Shown here one piece after another: positions 26,419 through 34,286 of a DNA stretch of 57,855 bases. Position 1 is the first letter of the stretch; the number at the start of each line of letters is the position of its first letter. The notes beneath the pieces were generated by a model. It saw nothing but the letters and a program-made list of their open reading frames with translations, was not told the origin of the DNA and ran no database searches. Origin of the DNA: Paucihalobacter sp036825875 (lineage in GTDB: Bacteria; Bacteroidota; Bacteroidia; Flavobacteriales; Flavobacteriaceae); the NCBI RefSeq assembly GCF_036825875.1, contig NZ_DAISXK010000016.1:1-57855 (forward strand), in the 5' to 3' direction. A program made the translations under genes and the position numbers.

Positions 26419-27867
26419 TTATTTATTTTTTAACCAATTTCCAGTATAGTCACATTTTCTATGATCACCGTTAATTTTGATATAAGTATCAGTTATTTTT
26501 TCATCTTGCCATTTAGCTATTGCGTCTAATTGTTTTTCTTGAAGCGCTAAACGTTTGATTTTTAGGTAGTCTTTTGAGAAATCGGCATCATGTTCATCAA
26601 TTCTATTGGTCACCATTAAAATTTTAAACTTGATTTCGTTTATTCTGTCTTCGTCTTGTAATACAGGACTCACCTCGTCATCTTTTAAGTTTTGAATTTC
26701 GGTATACATTTGTGTATCCATTTTAGTCAACTCAAAATTAAAATCCTGTGTCATTGGATTGATTAACTTTCCGCCTTCGAATTTGGTTTCGGTCTCATCG
26801 CTATATTCTAGCGCCGCTTCTGCGAAAGTTAGTTCCCCACTAATAATGCGTTGGCGCGCAGTTTCAATTTTGTCTTTAGCTGCCTTTATGGCGTCGGGCG
26901 TTAATTTTGGACGCAATAAGATATGTCTAACATCAATTTCTTGACCACGTTCTTTTTCCTTAAAAATAATGTGGTAACCAAAATCTGTTTTAAAAGGTTC
27001 AGAAATTTCTCCCTCTTGCAAGGAAAATGCAACGTCTCTAAACTCTTTGACCATTTGTGGACGCTTTCGATTCAGAATATACTTTCCTCCTGATCTTTTT
27101 GAAGCAACGTCATCCGTGTACAAAACTACCTTAGAAGTAAAACTAGCGCCGTTATCTTCAACGTCGGCCTTAAATTGTTTTAATTGATTAATGGCTTTTT
27201 CTACTTCTTCGTCAGTTACTTTAGGTATCACAACAATTTGAGCTACATGTAATTCTGTTCCAAATCGCGGTCTTTCATCTTTAGGGATATCATTGAAAAA
27301 CTGTCGAACCTCTTCAGGTGTAACTTCAATATCGTCAACAATTTTACGTTGCATATCAACTGAAAGCTTCATGTTTTTATTAATTTCAACCATTTCTTCG
27401 CGAAGTTCAGCTTCGGATGATTTATTGTAAAATTTTAAAAGTTCATCGATGGTTCCACCAGATTGTGCCAAAAAACTCTCGATTTGCTGATCAACACCAG
27501 AGCGAATTTCTAACTCATTTATCATGATACTATCTTGAATGGCGTGGTGTGCGTAAAGTTTATCCTCCATAAGTTTGCCAAAAAGTTCACATCTGGTAAA
27601 ATCTTTAACAGAACCTCCAGCAGCTCTAATTTGAGCGTATTCCTTATCAATATCAGAATCGAGTAAAATAAAATCTCCAATAACGGCAGCCACACCGTCA
27701 ATTTTTTGTTTAGATGTGTTTCTTACAGTATCAACTAATACCTCCTTCACTTTATCTTCAATAATTTCCTGCGCAGTTAACGAAGTAAATCCTACGAAAC
27801 ACAAGGTAAAAGCAAAAAGTATTTGTTTTTTAATTGAAGACTTCAAATTGTTTGTTTCTGTTTGCAT
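26419..27867 (-). CDS. SurA-like periplasmic peptidyl-prolyl isomerase
   Basis: Predicted periplasmic chaperone for outer-membrane proteins. From ATG 27867 it has a signal peptide ending LTAQ, a SurA N-like segment (IDGVAAVIGDFILLDSDIDKE), and two parvulin-like regions: one with HVAQIVVIP (about 205-310, ending GYHIIFKEKERG), the other with VRHILLRPKL. The C-terminus is a short basic stretch. It overlaps the preceding lipoprotein gene by 38 bases. ATG 27882 is an alternative start. Total about 482 residues. Confidence 0.9.
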   Translation of the reverse strand: MQTETNNLKSSIKKQILFAFTLCFVGFTSLTAQEIIEDKVKEVLVDTVRNTSKQKIDGVAAVIGDFILLDSDIDKEYAQIRAAGGSVKDFTRCELFGKLMEDKLYAHHAIQDSIMINELEIRSGVDQQIESFLAQSGGTIDELLKFYNKSSEAELREEMVEINKNMKLSVDMQRKIVDDIEVTPEEVRQFFNDIPKDERPRFGTELHVAQIVVIPKVTDEEVEKAINQLKQFKADVEDNGASFTSKVVLYTDDVASKRSGGKYILNRKRPQMVKEFRDVAFSLQEGEISEPFKTDFGYHIIFKEKERGQEIDVRHILLRPKLTPDAIKAAKDKIETARQRIISGELTFAEAALEYSDETETKFEGGKLINPMTQDFNFELTKMDTQMYTEIQNLKDDEVSPVLQDEDRINEIKFKILMVTNRIDEHDADFSKDYLKIKRLALQEKQLDAIAKWQDEKITDTYIKINGDHRKCDYTGNWLKNK

Positions 27868-28684
27868 CTTTAATGATATCATTTTCGAGTTGCTTGATGA
27901 GTTCAAGCTTTCTTTTATTAATAACTATTTGATTGACCGTTGGTTGAACGTATTCTAATGGTGCATAATCATTTGGAGCTAAAACATCATTAATCTGCAT
28001 CAAATATAGGTTTAATGAATCTTTGAGTTGCACGAAATTAGATTTTTTTAACAGTTCGTTTTTGTTGTTTATATTCACAACTGGTATTTTCTCAATGGCT
28101 TGACTAAAACGAATCCAAACTGAATCATTAAGCGAGTAAGCATTGAACTGAACTGCTACAGAGTCTAAATAGCGACGATCTTCCAAATTGAAAGTTTTAA
28201 ACCGTTTGGTTACCTCATTTAAGTTGAGCGCGTTTTTGGGTATTTTAATGTATCTGAATTTTAGTAAATCTTCATTTAGCTTGAATGATTCTTTATTTTG
28301 CTCGTATACTTCTTGTGATTCTGATTCGCTTACAGTTTCATCAATATTTTGCCTTACCAAGGCTTCAATATATGCTTTTGTGTATAAATCATTTTTATAT
28401 TGAGCGACTAGTTTATTGAATTCTTCTTGTTTTTTATCCGGTAAATTTCGTTCCGCACCGGTTTGCAACAAAATTTGCAGTGCCCATTTGTTGATATAGT
28501 TTGAAACCATTACCAAACTATCATCTTGTGAGATACCCTCAGGTATTACACCTTGCAAATCCTTTTGATACAAATAGCTTTCATTAACTCTGGCAATGGC
28601 TTCACCCGGTGATGCAGGTTTGAAAAACTGACACGAGGTAAAAACTGCTAAGAAAACTGACAGTATGAAAATGTTATATTTCAA
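27830..28684 (-). CDS. SurA-N-like lipoprotein without isomerase domain
   Basis: A 284-residue lipoprotein; the lipobox AVFTSC gives Cys18. Residues 25-130 resemble the SurA/PpiC N-terminal chaperone helix bundle (AIARVNESYLYQKDLQGVIP, NYINKWALQILLQTGAERN). No parvulin domain can be seen in the rest. The start must be TTG 28684 because TAA lies four codons upstream in frame. It is sandwiched between two PPIase genes: four bases after the upstream one and overlapping the downstream one. A chaperone-only role within the same outer-membrane assembly pathway is inferred. Confidence 0.82.
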   Translation of the reverse strand: MKYNIFILSVFLAVFTSCQFFKPASPGEAIARVNESYLYQKDLQGVIPEGISQDDSLVMVSNYINKWALQILLQTGAERNLPDKKQEEFNKLVAQYKNDLYTKAYIEALVRQNIDETVSESESQEVYEQNKESFKLNEDLLKFRYIKIPKNALNLNEVTKRFKTFNLEDRRYLDSVAVQFNAYSLNDSVWIRFSQAIEKIPVVNINNKNELLKKSNFVQLKDSLNLYLMQINDVLAPNDYAPLEYVQPTVNQIVINKRKLELIKQLENDIIKDANRNKQFEVFN

Positions 28685-28688
28685 AAAA

Positions 28689-30626
28689 TTATTTTAATTG
28701 TGATTTTACCTTTTTCAGCATCTTATCGTTTACCGTGACCTTAAAACGCGAGCGAAGTTCTTCAATCCATTGGTTTTCAATTTGATTTTGGTAATCATTA
28801 ACCACTTTACCCCTAGCCTCTTCAAAGGTTTTCGCAGTTGCTGGCAAAATATCATTGATTAAAAATACATGATAAGCATCGTTGTGATTGTAGATTTTTG
28901 AAATGCCTTTGGTGATTTTTAAATCCGATGGTAGTTTTTCATGGTCTGTAGTGTAAACCCCTTTTGTAAGAATTACCTTTTGCTGATTGTTATTGTTCAA
29001 TTTGGTATTAATATCATCAACAGAAATGCTATCATCAAGCATTTTTAAAACGAGCTCAACGTCATTTTTATTAGCTGAAGTTGCTATTACCACGTCTAAT
29101 CTATCATCCCAGTTGTAGTCTGATTTATGGTTTCGGTAATAATTGAGTAAGCCAACAGAATCTTTCATGGCTTTGTTCCAAACTTCCTTTTCCATTAAAT
29201 CAAATAGTAACAATCCATCTCTGTACTCATTTAAAATGCTCGCAAATTCAGGATTTGTGAATTCTAAATTATCTTCATGATACTTTAATATACTATTATC
29301 TCTAAAATTGTTGTATTCTGTCTCAATCAAATAATTATAATCAGTTGTTTTACCGAAATAATTTTTTTGGTTTGTTTCAAGATGTTGTGCAAAGTCTTTT
29401 GAAGTATAGTTGATACTATCAATTTGAAACATCACATTATCTGCAATAGTTTCGGGAACGCGCCATGTTCTTGCAAAAAAATCGGGCGTTAAAATAGTTT
29501 CAAAATAGCTTAATTTTTTAGATTTTTCTTTTATGGCGTATTTAGATTTTAGTTTATTAACCAAAGCCTTATTGATTAATTTTGAACGAGAATCGCGTTG
29601 CACACGGCTTTGCAATTCAGGTTTTAATTCTTCATATGATTGCAGTGGTTTTTTGTCAATTAACCTAACAATGTGCCATCCGTATTGCGTTTTAAAAGGT
29701 TTTGATACCTCGTTTTTTTGCTGAAGTGAAAATGCCACGTCTTCAAATTCTATCGCACTTAACTGTCCGCCTTTAAACGGCGCCAGAGCACCACCTTTGT
29801 TAGACGAACTTTTATCGTCGGAAAATTGTTTAGCCAAGGCTTCAAACGATTCACCTTGGTTTAATTTTTTATATATTTCATTAATTCTAACTTCTGGATC
29901 TACGGAATTATCTGTTTGATTTAAAGAAACCATAATATGAGCCACCGTTACTTCACCTCTAGAAGCACGCTTATCCTTAACATTTACAATATGATAACCA
30001 AACTGCGTTCGGAACGGTTGAGAAACTTCACCAACCTTTGTGTTGTAGGCTACGGATTCAAATTCGTACACCATTTTAAAAGCAGAAAAATAACCCAACT
30101 GTTCTCCGTAAATGGTTTGACCGTCGTGCACCAAAGCTCGCACGTTTTCGAATCCTTCGGTTAAAGCTCTTTCTCTAAAGGTTTTTATTTTATTGTAGGC
30201 TAAAGTTGTATCTCTTTCCGATGGGTCTATTCGCACTAAAATATGCGAAGCGTCAATATCAAAAGCTGTTCTGTCGTAAGCTTCTCTTACCAATTCATCG
30301 GTAACCTCAGCATCTGAGCTATAATTTTTTAGTAATTGCTTTTTATAAGACTCAAATTCTCTTTTATAGGAAGCGTCTTCATCCAATTTTAAGCGCTTGG
30401 CTTCTTTTAATTTGAGCTGATAATTTATGTAAAGTTGTAAGTAATTATCAATATCCTTCTGACTTTCATCCTTGACCAAATCTAAATTTTTGTTATAAAC
30501 TCTCTTGAATTCAGAAATGGTAATTGGTGTATTTTCAACAGAGAAAAGAACTTCATCGTTGTTTATTTGAGCGTTGCCGACAACTGAGATAAACAACCAA
30601 ATTACAATACAGATTTTTTTAAACAT
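28689..30626 (-). CDS. Periplasmic peptidyl-prolyl isomerase with two parvulin domains
   Basis: From ATG 30626 (MFKKICIVIWLFISVVGNAQ) this is a 645-residue exported protein. A SurA-like N-terminal region is followed by parvulin domain one (DASHILVRIDPSERD to GYHIVNVKDKRAS) and two (VAHIMVSLNQTDN to GWHIVRLIDKKPL). A long C-terminal half (about 360-645) includes another chaperone-like helical part with no catalytic signature. It is first in the operon with the lipoprotein, the second PPIase and moxR. The promoter at 30650 precedes it. Confidence 0.9.
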   Translation of the reverse strand: MFKKICIVIWLFISVVGNAQINNDEVLFSVENTPITISEFKRVYNKNLDLVKDESQKDIDNYLQLYINYQLKLKEAKRLKLDEDASYKREFESYKKQLLKNYSSDAEVTDELVREAYDRTAFDIDASHILVRIDPSERDTTLAYNKIKTFRERALTEGFENVRALVHDGQTIYGEQLGYFSAFKMVYEFESVAYNTKVGEVSQPFRTQFGYHIVNVKDKRASRGEVTVAHIMVSLNQTDNSVDPEVRINEIYKKLNQGESFEALAKQFSDDKSSSNKGGALAPFKGGQLSAIEFEDVAFSLQQKNEVSKPFKTQYGWHIVRLIDKKPLQSYEELKPELQSRVQRDSRSKLINKALVNKLKSKYAIKEKSKKLSYFETILTPDFFARTWRVPETIADNVMFQIDSINYTSKDFAQHLETNQKNYFGKTTDYNYLIETEYNNFRDNSILKYHEDNLEFTNPEFASILNEYRDGLLLFDLMEKEVWNKAMKDSVGLLNYYRNHKSDYNWDDRLDVVIATSANKNDVELVLKMLDDSISVDDINTKLNNNNQQKVILTKGVYTTDHEKLPSDLKITKGISKIYNHNDAYHVFLINDILPATAKTFEEARGKVVNDYQNQIENQWIEELRSRFKVTVNDKMLKKVKSQLK

Positions 30627-30649
30627 AACAATACAAGTTTTTATAAACG

Positions 30650-30679
30650 CAAAAATAACATAATTACACTTTAGCACAA
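30650..30679 (-). promoter_or_regulatory. Promoter of the SurA-like/moxR operon
   Basis: On the minus strand GTTG at -33, 19 bases, then TATTTTTG (30657-30650). Three of four -33 bases and all specified -7 bases match the Bacteroidota consensus. Confidence 0.6.
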
Positions 30680-30771
30680 CAATTGAAGATCCCGATTCAT
30701 TGTTTGATTTACGAACCTCTAAATTCTAAATTTATTGTGTTCAAGCTAATTTGCGAACTAAACTTATAAAC

Positions 30772-30787
30772 ACGAAAACGTTTTCGT
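30772..30787. promoter_or_regulatory. Perfect 16-bp palindrome, LacI-type operator
   Basis: ACGAAAACGTTTTCGT is perfectly self-complementary with a central CG, the classic form of LacI-family operators. Its last T is the first base of the -7 element of the next gene. Binding would repress that gene. No LacI-type gene is in the window. Confidence 0.75.
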
Positions 30788-30794
30788 ATCTTTG
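30787..30794 (+). promoter_or_regulatory. -7 promoter element of the T9SS-exported protein gene
   Basis: TATCTTTG matches TAnnTTTG. Transcription near 30800 leaves a 48-base leader before ATG 30849 and excludes starts upstream of it. Confidence 0.6.
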
Positions 30795-30848
30795 AAATAT
30801 TGGAAAAACGCAGTATTTAATTATATTTATATTCTAAAAATACTTTTT

Positions 30849-31769
30849 ATGATGAAAAAACTACTTATTCTACTAATATTATTAACACTTATATCCGTCG
30901 GAGCCAGAGCACAAACCAATTACAATGGCAACGGTAACGGTGGATTTGGCGAACCAGTTGGTGGTAGTAATATGACAATTTCCGACGACGGTGATATTGT
31001 AACAATTTCCTTTAATAAAGGAATTGGTGATTTTAATAACGAAATGGTGATTTATATCGACAGCCGAGCCGGAGGATTTGCTTCTACAGCTAATTTTGCC
31101 GATCCCGATGCTGGCGATAAACTTAGACGAGCCATAACTGGTGCTGGTATTTTTGATGGCGGCACACGATCAGTTGTTAACTTTCCTTCTGGATTTGAAC
31201 CTGATTTTGCTATTGCGGTTAATACTTCTTTCGGCGGATTATGGGAATTAGTTGATAATGCTGCCTTTCCATTTATTACCGGAGTAGGTAATCCTGCAAA
31301 TACAACAGACGCTAATTTCATAATGTCTTTTAATAAAACCGATCTTGGCATCGGTGCTGGAGACAATATTACATTTAATTTTGTAGTTACTTATATGGAT
31401 GCTTTTGGTGGTAATGGCGTTTTTAGATCGGATGAAGGTTATGGCGCTGGACTTCCATTAGGAAACCCAGGAACTGATGATGTAACGTTTAGTTCTTTTG
31501 AAATTTATGATTCTACCTTAAGCTTTGTCGAAAATACTTTTGATAACATAAAAACAAGTATTCGCGACAACATTTTAGTAGTTGCAGGTTTAAATGGAAA
31601 TGCCTCTATTGAATTGTATAATCTGTTAGGTCAAAATGTGCTTCAGGTTAAAAATGTTACCATTAGTAACAGTGCGAGTTTCAATTTAGGAAATGTAAGT
31701 AAAGGAATTTATCTTGCTCGTGTGTCTTTTGAAGGCCAAGTAAAAACCTTTAAACTGATAAATAGATGA
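30849..31769 (+). CDS. Exported T9SS-sorted protein of unknown function
   Basis: A 306-residue secreted protein. The signal peptide (MMKKLLILLILLTLISVGAR, cut near AQ) precedes a beta-rich domain of about 200 residues with repeated Gly/Asp/Asn loops (TISFNKGIGDFNNEMVIYID, ITFNFVVTYMDAFGGNG). I do not recognise this domain, but its style resembles beta-sandwich carbohydrate-binding or DOMON-like modules. The last 75 residues are a type A T9SS sorting domain (ASIELYNLLGQNVLQ, GIYLARVSFEGQVKTFKLI). The LacI-type palindrome at its promoter suggests sugar-responsive expression. The start codon could also be ATG 30852. Confidence 0.8.
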   Translation: MMKKLLILLILLTLISVGARAQTNYNGNGNGGFGEPVGGSNMTISDDGDIVTISFNKGIGDFNNEMVIYIDSRAGGFASTANFADPDAGDKLRRAITGAGIFDGGTRSVVNFPSGFEPDFAIAVNTSFGGLWELVDNAAFPFITGVGNPANTTDANFIMSFNKTDLGIGAGDNITFNFVVTYMDAFGGNGVFRSDEGYGAGLPLGNPGTDDVTFSSFEIYDSTLSFVENTFDNIKTSIRDNILVVAGLNGNASIELYNLLGQNVLQVKNVTISNSASFNLGNVSKGIYLARVSFEGQVKTFKLINR

Positions 31770-31790
31770 TTTTTTAATACATATTTAGAT

Positions 31791-31819
31791 AAAAGCACCT
31801 TAAATTTGGGTGCTTTTTT
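31791..31819 (+). terminator. Terminator after the T9SS-exported protein gene
   Basis: AAAAGCACC pairs with GGTGCTTTT, followed by TT and an AT-rich stretch. It ends just six bases before the next ATG. Confidence 0.8.
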
Positions 31820-31825
31820 ATTTAA

Positions 31826-32281
31826 ATGAACTACAGCACGGAAATATTAATCGATTTACCAAGAGCCGAAGTACTTAAAATGTTGACCAGCGTTGACAAT
31901 TTAAAACATTGGCAGACAGGCTTTATTTCTGCCGAACATCTCTCTGGTGAACTAGGAAAATTTGGTGCAAAAATGAAGCTTCAATACAAGTTTGGAAGTC
32001 GCACCATGGTAATGCTAGAAACCATCACGAAAAAAGATTTACCTTTCGAAATTCATTACAGCTATTCAACCGTGGGAATGCATAACGTTCAGCGAAATAT
32101 TTTTCAAGAAAATGCACGTGGCGTAACTAAATGGATTTCTAAAAATGAGTTTATTCCAACTTCATTTAAAATGCGTTTTTTCTTGTGGTTAATGCCAAAT
32201 ATATTCAAAAAACAAAGTTTAAAATACATGATCGATTTTAAAAATTTTGCCGAACAAAACATATCATTGGCCAATGCGTAA
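31826..32281 (+). CDS. SRPBCC-fold (polyketide cyclase/START-like) protein
   Basis: A 151-residue small-ligand-binding protein. The pattern STEILIDLPRAEVLKMLTSV followed by DNLKHWQTGFISAEHLSGE is typical of SRPBCC domains, with a hydrophobic cavity for lipids or aromatic ligands. No catalytic role is evident. It overlaps the following 79-residue gene by eight bases (ATGCGTAA), so the two are translationally coupled. Confidence 0.78.
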   Translation: MNYSTEILIDLPRAEVLKMLTSVDNLKHWQTGFISAEHLSGELGKFGAKMKLQYKFGSRTMVMLETITKKDLPFEIHYSYSTVGMHNVQRNIFQENARGVTKWISKNEFIPTSFKMRFFLWLMPNIFKKQSLKYMIDFKNFAEQNISLANA

Positions 32282-32513
32282 ACTAAAATTAATTTGGGAT
32301 TTTCGAGGTCCCGATGCTAAACAAATTGCGCTTCATCACCTTGTTCACCTTAAAGAATATGTTGCGATAAATAACCTAGACATTAATATTTTTGAAACAG
32401 AATCCATAAACGACATGCATTGGATAGCCTTCCTTGTTGTTGATGAAGCAAACATGAAACCAATAAGGGACGCACTTAAGCCACATCGCGGGCAGGTTTA
32501 TCAAACACCATAA
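32274..32513 (+). CDS. Conserved small protein of unknown function
   Basis: A 79-residue protein starting MRKLKLIWDFRGPDAKQIAL. It has an alpha/beta pattern with several His residues (HHLVHLKEY). I do not recognise a named family. The ATG at 32274 lies inside the end of the SRPBCC gene, and the stop overlaps the 3' end of crtY by 13 bases on the other strand. Its tight link to the SRPBCC gene suggests joint function, which is unknown. Confidence 0.7.
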   Translation: MRKLKLIWDFRGPDAKQIALHHLVHLKEYVAINNLDINIFETESINDMHWIAFLVVDEANMKPIRDALKPHRGQVYQTP

Positions 32514-33649
32514 ATCATTCGTTTCAACAAAGCTTTTACAAAACGTATAGGCGGCACAGCCGTAACGATTCGTAAATCTTCCGCAAAAGTGGATTCTTCA
32601 TCTAAGAATTTAAAAATGGTTTGAATTTTAGTTTTTCTGAAGAGACTTGAAAATAACTTTGGCCCGTCTTCATTGTACTTTGCCAATACATCTAGAAGCA
32701 GTAAATCATAAAACCAAAATTTTGTTAGTTTTGTAAACTTCCGTAAATCATTTTCGGATTTCAAAAATTCAGTTAATTGTTTTGTTTTTTTGGTGGTATT
32801 CATGAAAGTATAACCGGTGCTGGCTTTAGTCCAACCACCAGAAGTGCCAATATTTAAAACATGACGGGTATTTTGTTTATGAAACTTATAGGAAGTCATA
32901 GGTATCGCACCACGCTCAGATTCTTCGATGGTGTAATTTTTAATGCCTTTTTTGTTTAAATAATCAATTATCGCATTTTCGTAGGCATCATTTGTCAATA
33001 ATTTTTCAGAAAATAATGTGTACTCAAACAATGCCTCAGTTTTTGAAGTTGGTAATACATACATAAACGCGGTATTCCCGTTTTGAGGAATTTCAAAATC
33101 CATAAACGTTGCGATGTCATCATCAAATGCTTCGCTATCTGTTTTAATAAACCAACCAATAAAATGTTGTTGTAAAATCGGATATTTTTTTTGATTTAAA
33201 TAGTCTCGGTTTAAAACAATACTATTAAGTATTTTTGCTCCAGTAAAAGTGCCTTTATCTGTAATGACTTCAGCTTGATTATCGTGTTCGACAATAGAAT
33301 TGACACTCGCTTTCAAGAATTTTATATGCTCCTTCTTATCTATAATCTTCCATAGTGCTTGATAAAATTTGGCACTTCTTATCATTTTATAGTGGTAGGG
33401 ATCTGCATCAATAACTTGTGAATAATCATCACTTCCGAAGTAAATTTTTGGCCAAATTTTATGTAAAAGGTGATCCCATTCGCCCGTACCATCTTCCCAA
33501 AAACACCACGTACGATTGTTAGTGATGTTTTTCTCTTTATCAAGAATTAAAATAGACTTATCGTCAAAAAAAGTATCTTGCGCCATCCTGTATGCCAACA
33601 TAAGTCCAGAAGCGCCGGCGCCTGTAATGATATAATCGTATTGTTCCAT
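32501..33649 (-). CDS. crtY: Lycopene cyclase (CrtY family)
   Basis: Cyclises lycopene ends to beta-ionone rings. The 382-residue flavoprotein-like protein begins with the dinucleotide fold YIITGAGASGLMLAYRMA. WCFWEDGTGEWD and GTSGGWTKASTGYTFMNT are the CrtY family signatures. It is the last gene of the crtD-cruF-crtY operon. Its ATG abuts the stop codon of the cruF-like gene. In a pathway with hydroxylated psi-end carotenoids, one end would be cyclised and the other left open. Confidence 0.94.
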   Translation of the reverse strand: MEQYDYIITGAGASGLMLAYRMAQDTFFDDKSILILDKEKNITNNRTWCFWEDGTGEWDHLLHKIWPKIYFGSDDYSQVIDADPYHYKMIRSAKFYQALWKIIDKKEHIKFLKASVNSIVEHDNQAEVITDKGTFTGAKILNSIVLNRDYLNQKKYPILQQHFIGWFIKTDSEAFDDDIATFMDFEIPQNGNTAFMYVLPTSKTEALFEYTLFSEKLLTNDAYENAIIDYLNKKGIKNYTIEESERGAIPMTSYKFHKQNTRHVLNIGTSGGWTKASTGYTFMNTTKKTKQLTEFLKSENDLRKFTKLTKFWFYDLLLLDVLAKYNEDGPKLFSSLFRKTKIQTIFKFLDEESTFAEDLRIVTAVPPIRFVKALLKRMIYGV

Positions 33650-34285
33650 TTAAATAAATAAGAAGGCACCAAAAAATACCACTATTGATACATAAATGTG
33701 CCAAGAGAGATTTGCATTGGTTTTTACCTTAAAATGCTGATAGGCCAAATGCGCTACAAATGCCGTTGCCAACCAACCTATATAATTTTGTAATGGCACG
33801 ATGCCATTTTCAAATTCCCAGAAATCAAATTTAGGCGCCGAAACTTCGATAATTAAGTCCAAACCAGTCATTAAAATAGACCCAACCAATGCCGAAACCC
33901 AAATATTTTTAAAAAAATATTTTGCAATATCTGCAGTAATCGCCGTTAATACTGCCCAATTTATGCAAATTAATAATGGAACACCTACAACTTTAAACCC
34001 TAAATTTTCACCATAGGCATAATTGCCATAAACCAATCCATAATTAACACCCAGCGCTTCAGTCACAAAACCTAGGAAAAAAGGTATGAACAGCGCTAGT
34101 AAAACTTTGGGGCTAAACTCCTCAATATTTATAACAAGAACAATAAAGGTAAGTAAAAGATTGACGTATGTAAGCGATAAGAACCAATCAGAATTGTCTG
34201 AGTTGATACCAATAATTCCCGAAATGGTAAACAACCAAATCAAAAAAATACCAATCCAAAGCTTATATTTTGGTTGCCAACTCAT
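33650..34285 (-). CDS. cruF: CruF-like carotenoid 1,2-hydratase (carotenoid biosynthesis membrane protein)
   Basis: A 211-residue protein with about six to seven transmembrane helices and the conserved family block FLGFVTEALGVNYGLVYGNY, followed by EVSAPKFDFWEFENG. This matches the Caroten_synth/CruF membrane family, whose characterised members hydrate the psi-end of carotenoids to the 1'-hydroxy form. The ATG at 34285 (MSWQPKYKLWIG) is one base from the crtD stop. The function is by family and context; the neighbours crtD and crtY agree. Confidence 0.85.
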   Translation of the reverse strand: MSWQPKYKLWIGIFLIWLFTISGIIGINSDNSDWFLSLTYVNLLLTFIVLVINIEEFSPKVLLALFIPFFLGFVTEALGVNYGLVYGNYAYGENLGFKVVGVPLLICINWAVLTAITADIAKYFFKNIWVSALVGSILMTGLDLIIEVSAPKFDFWEFENGIVPLQNYIGWLATAFVAHLAYQHFKVKTNANLSWHIYVSIVVFFGAFLFI

Positions 34286-34286
34286 A

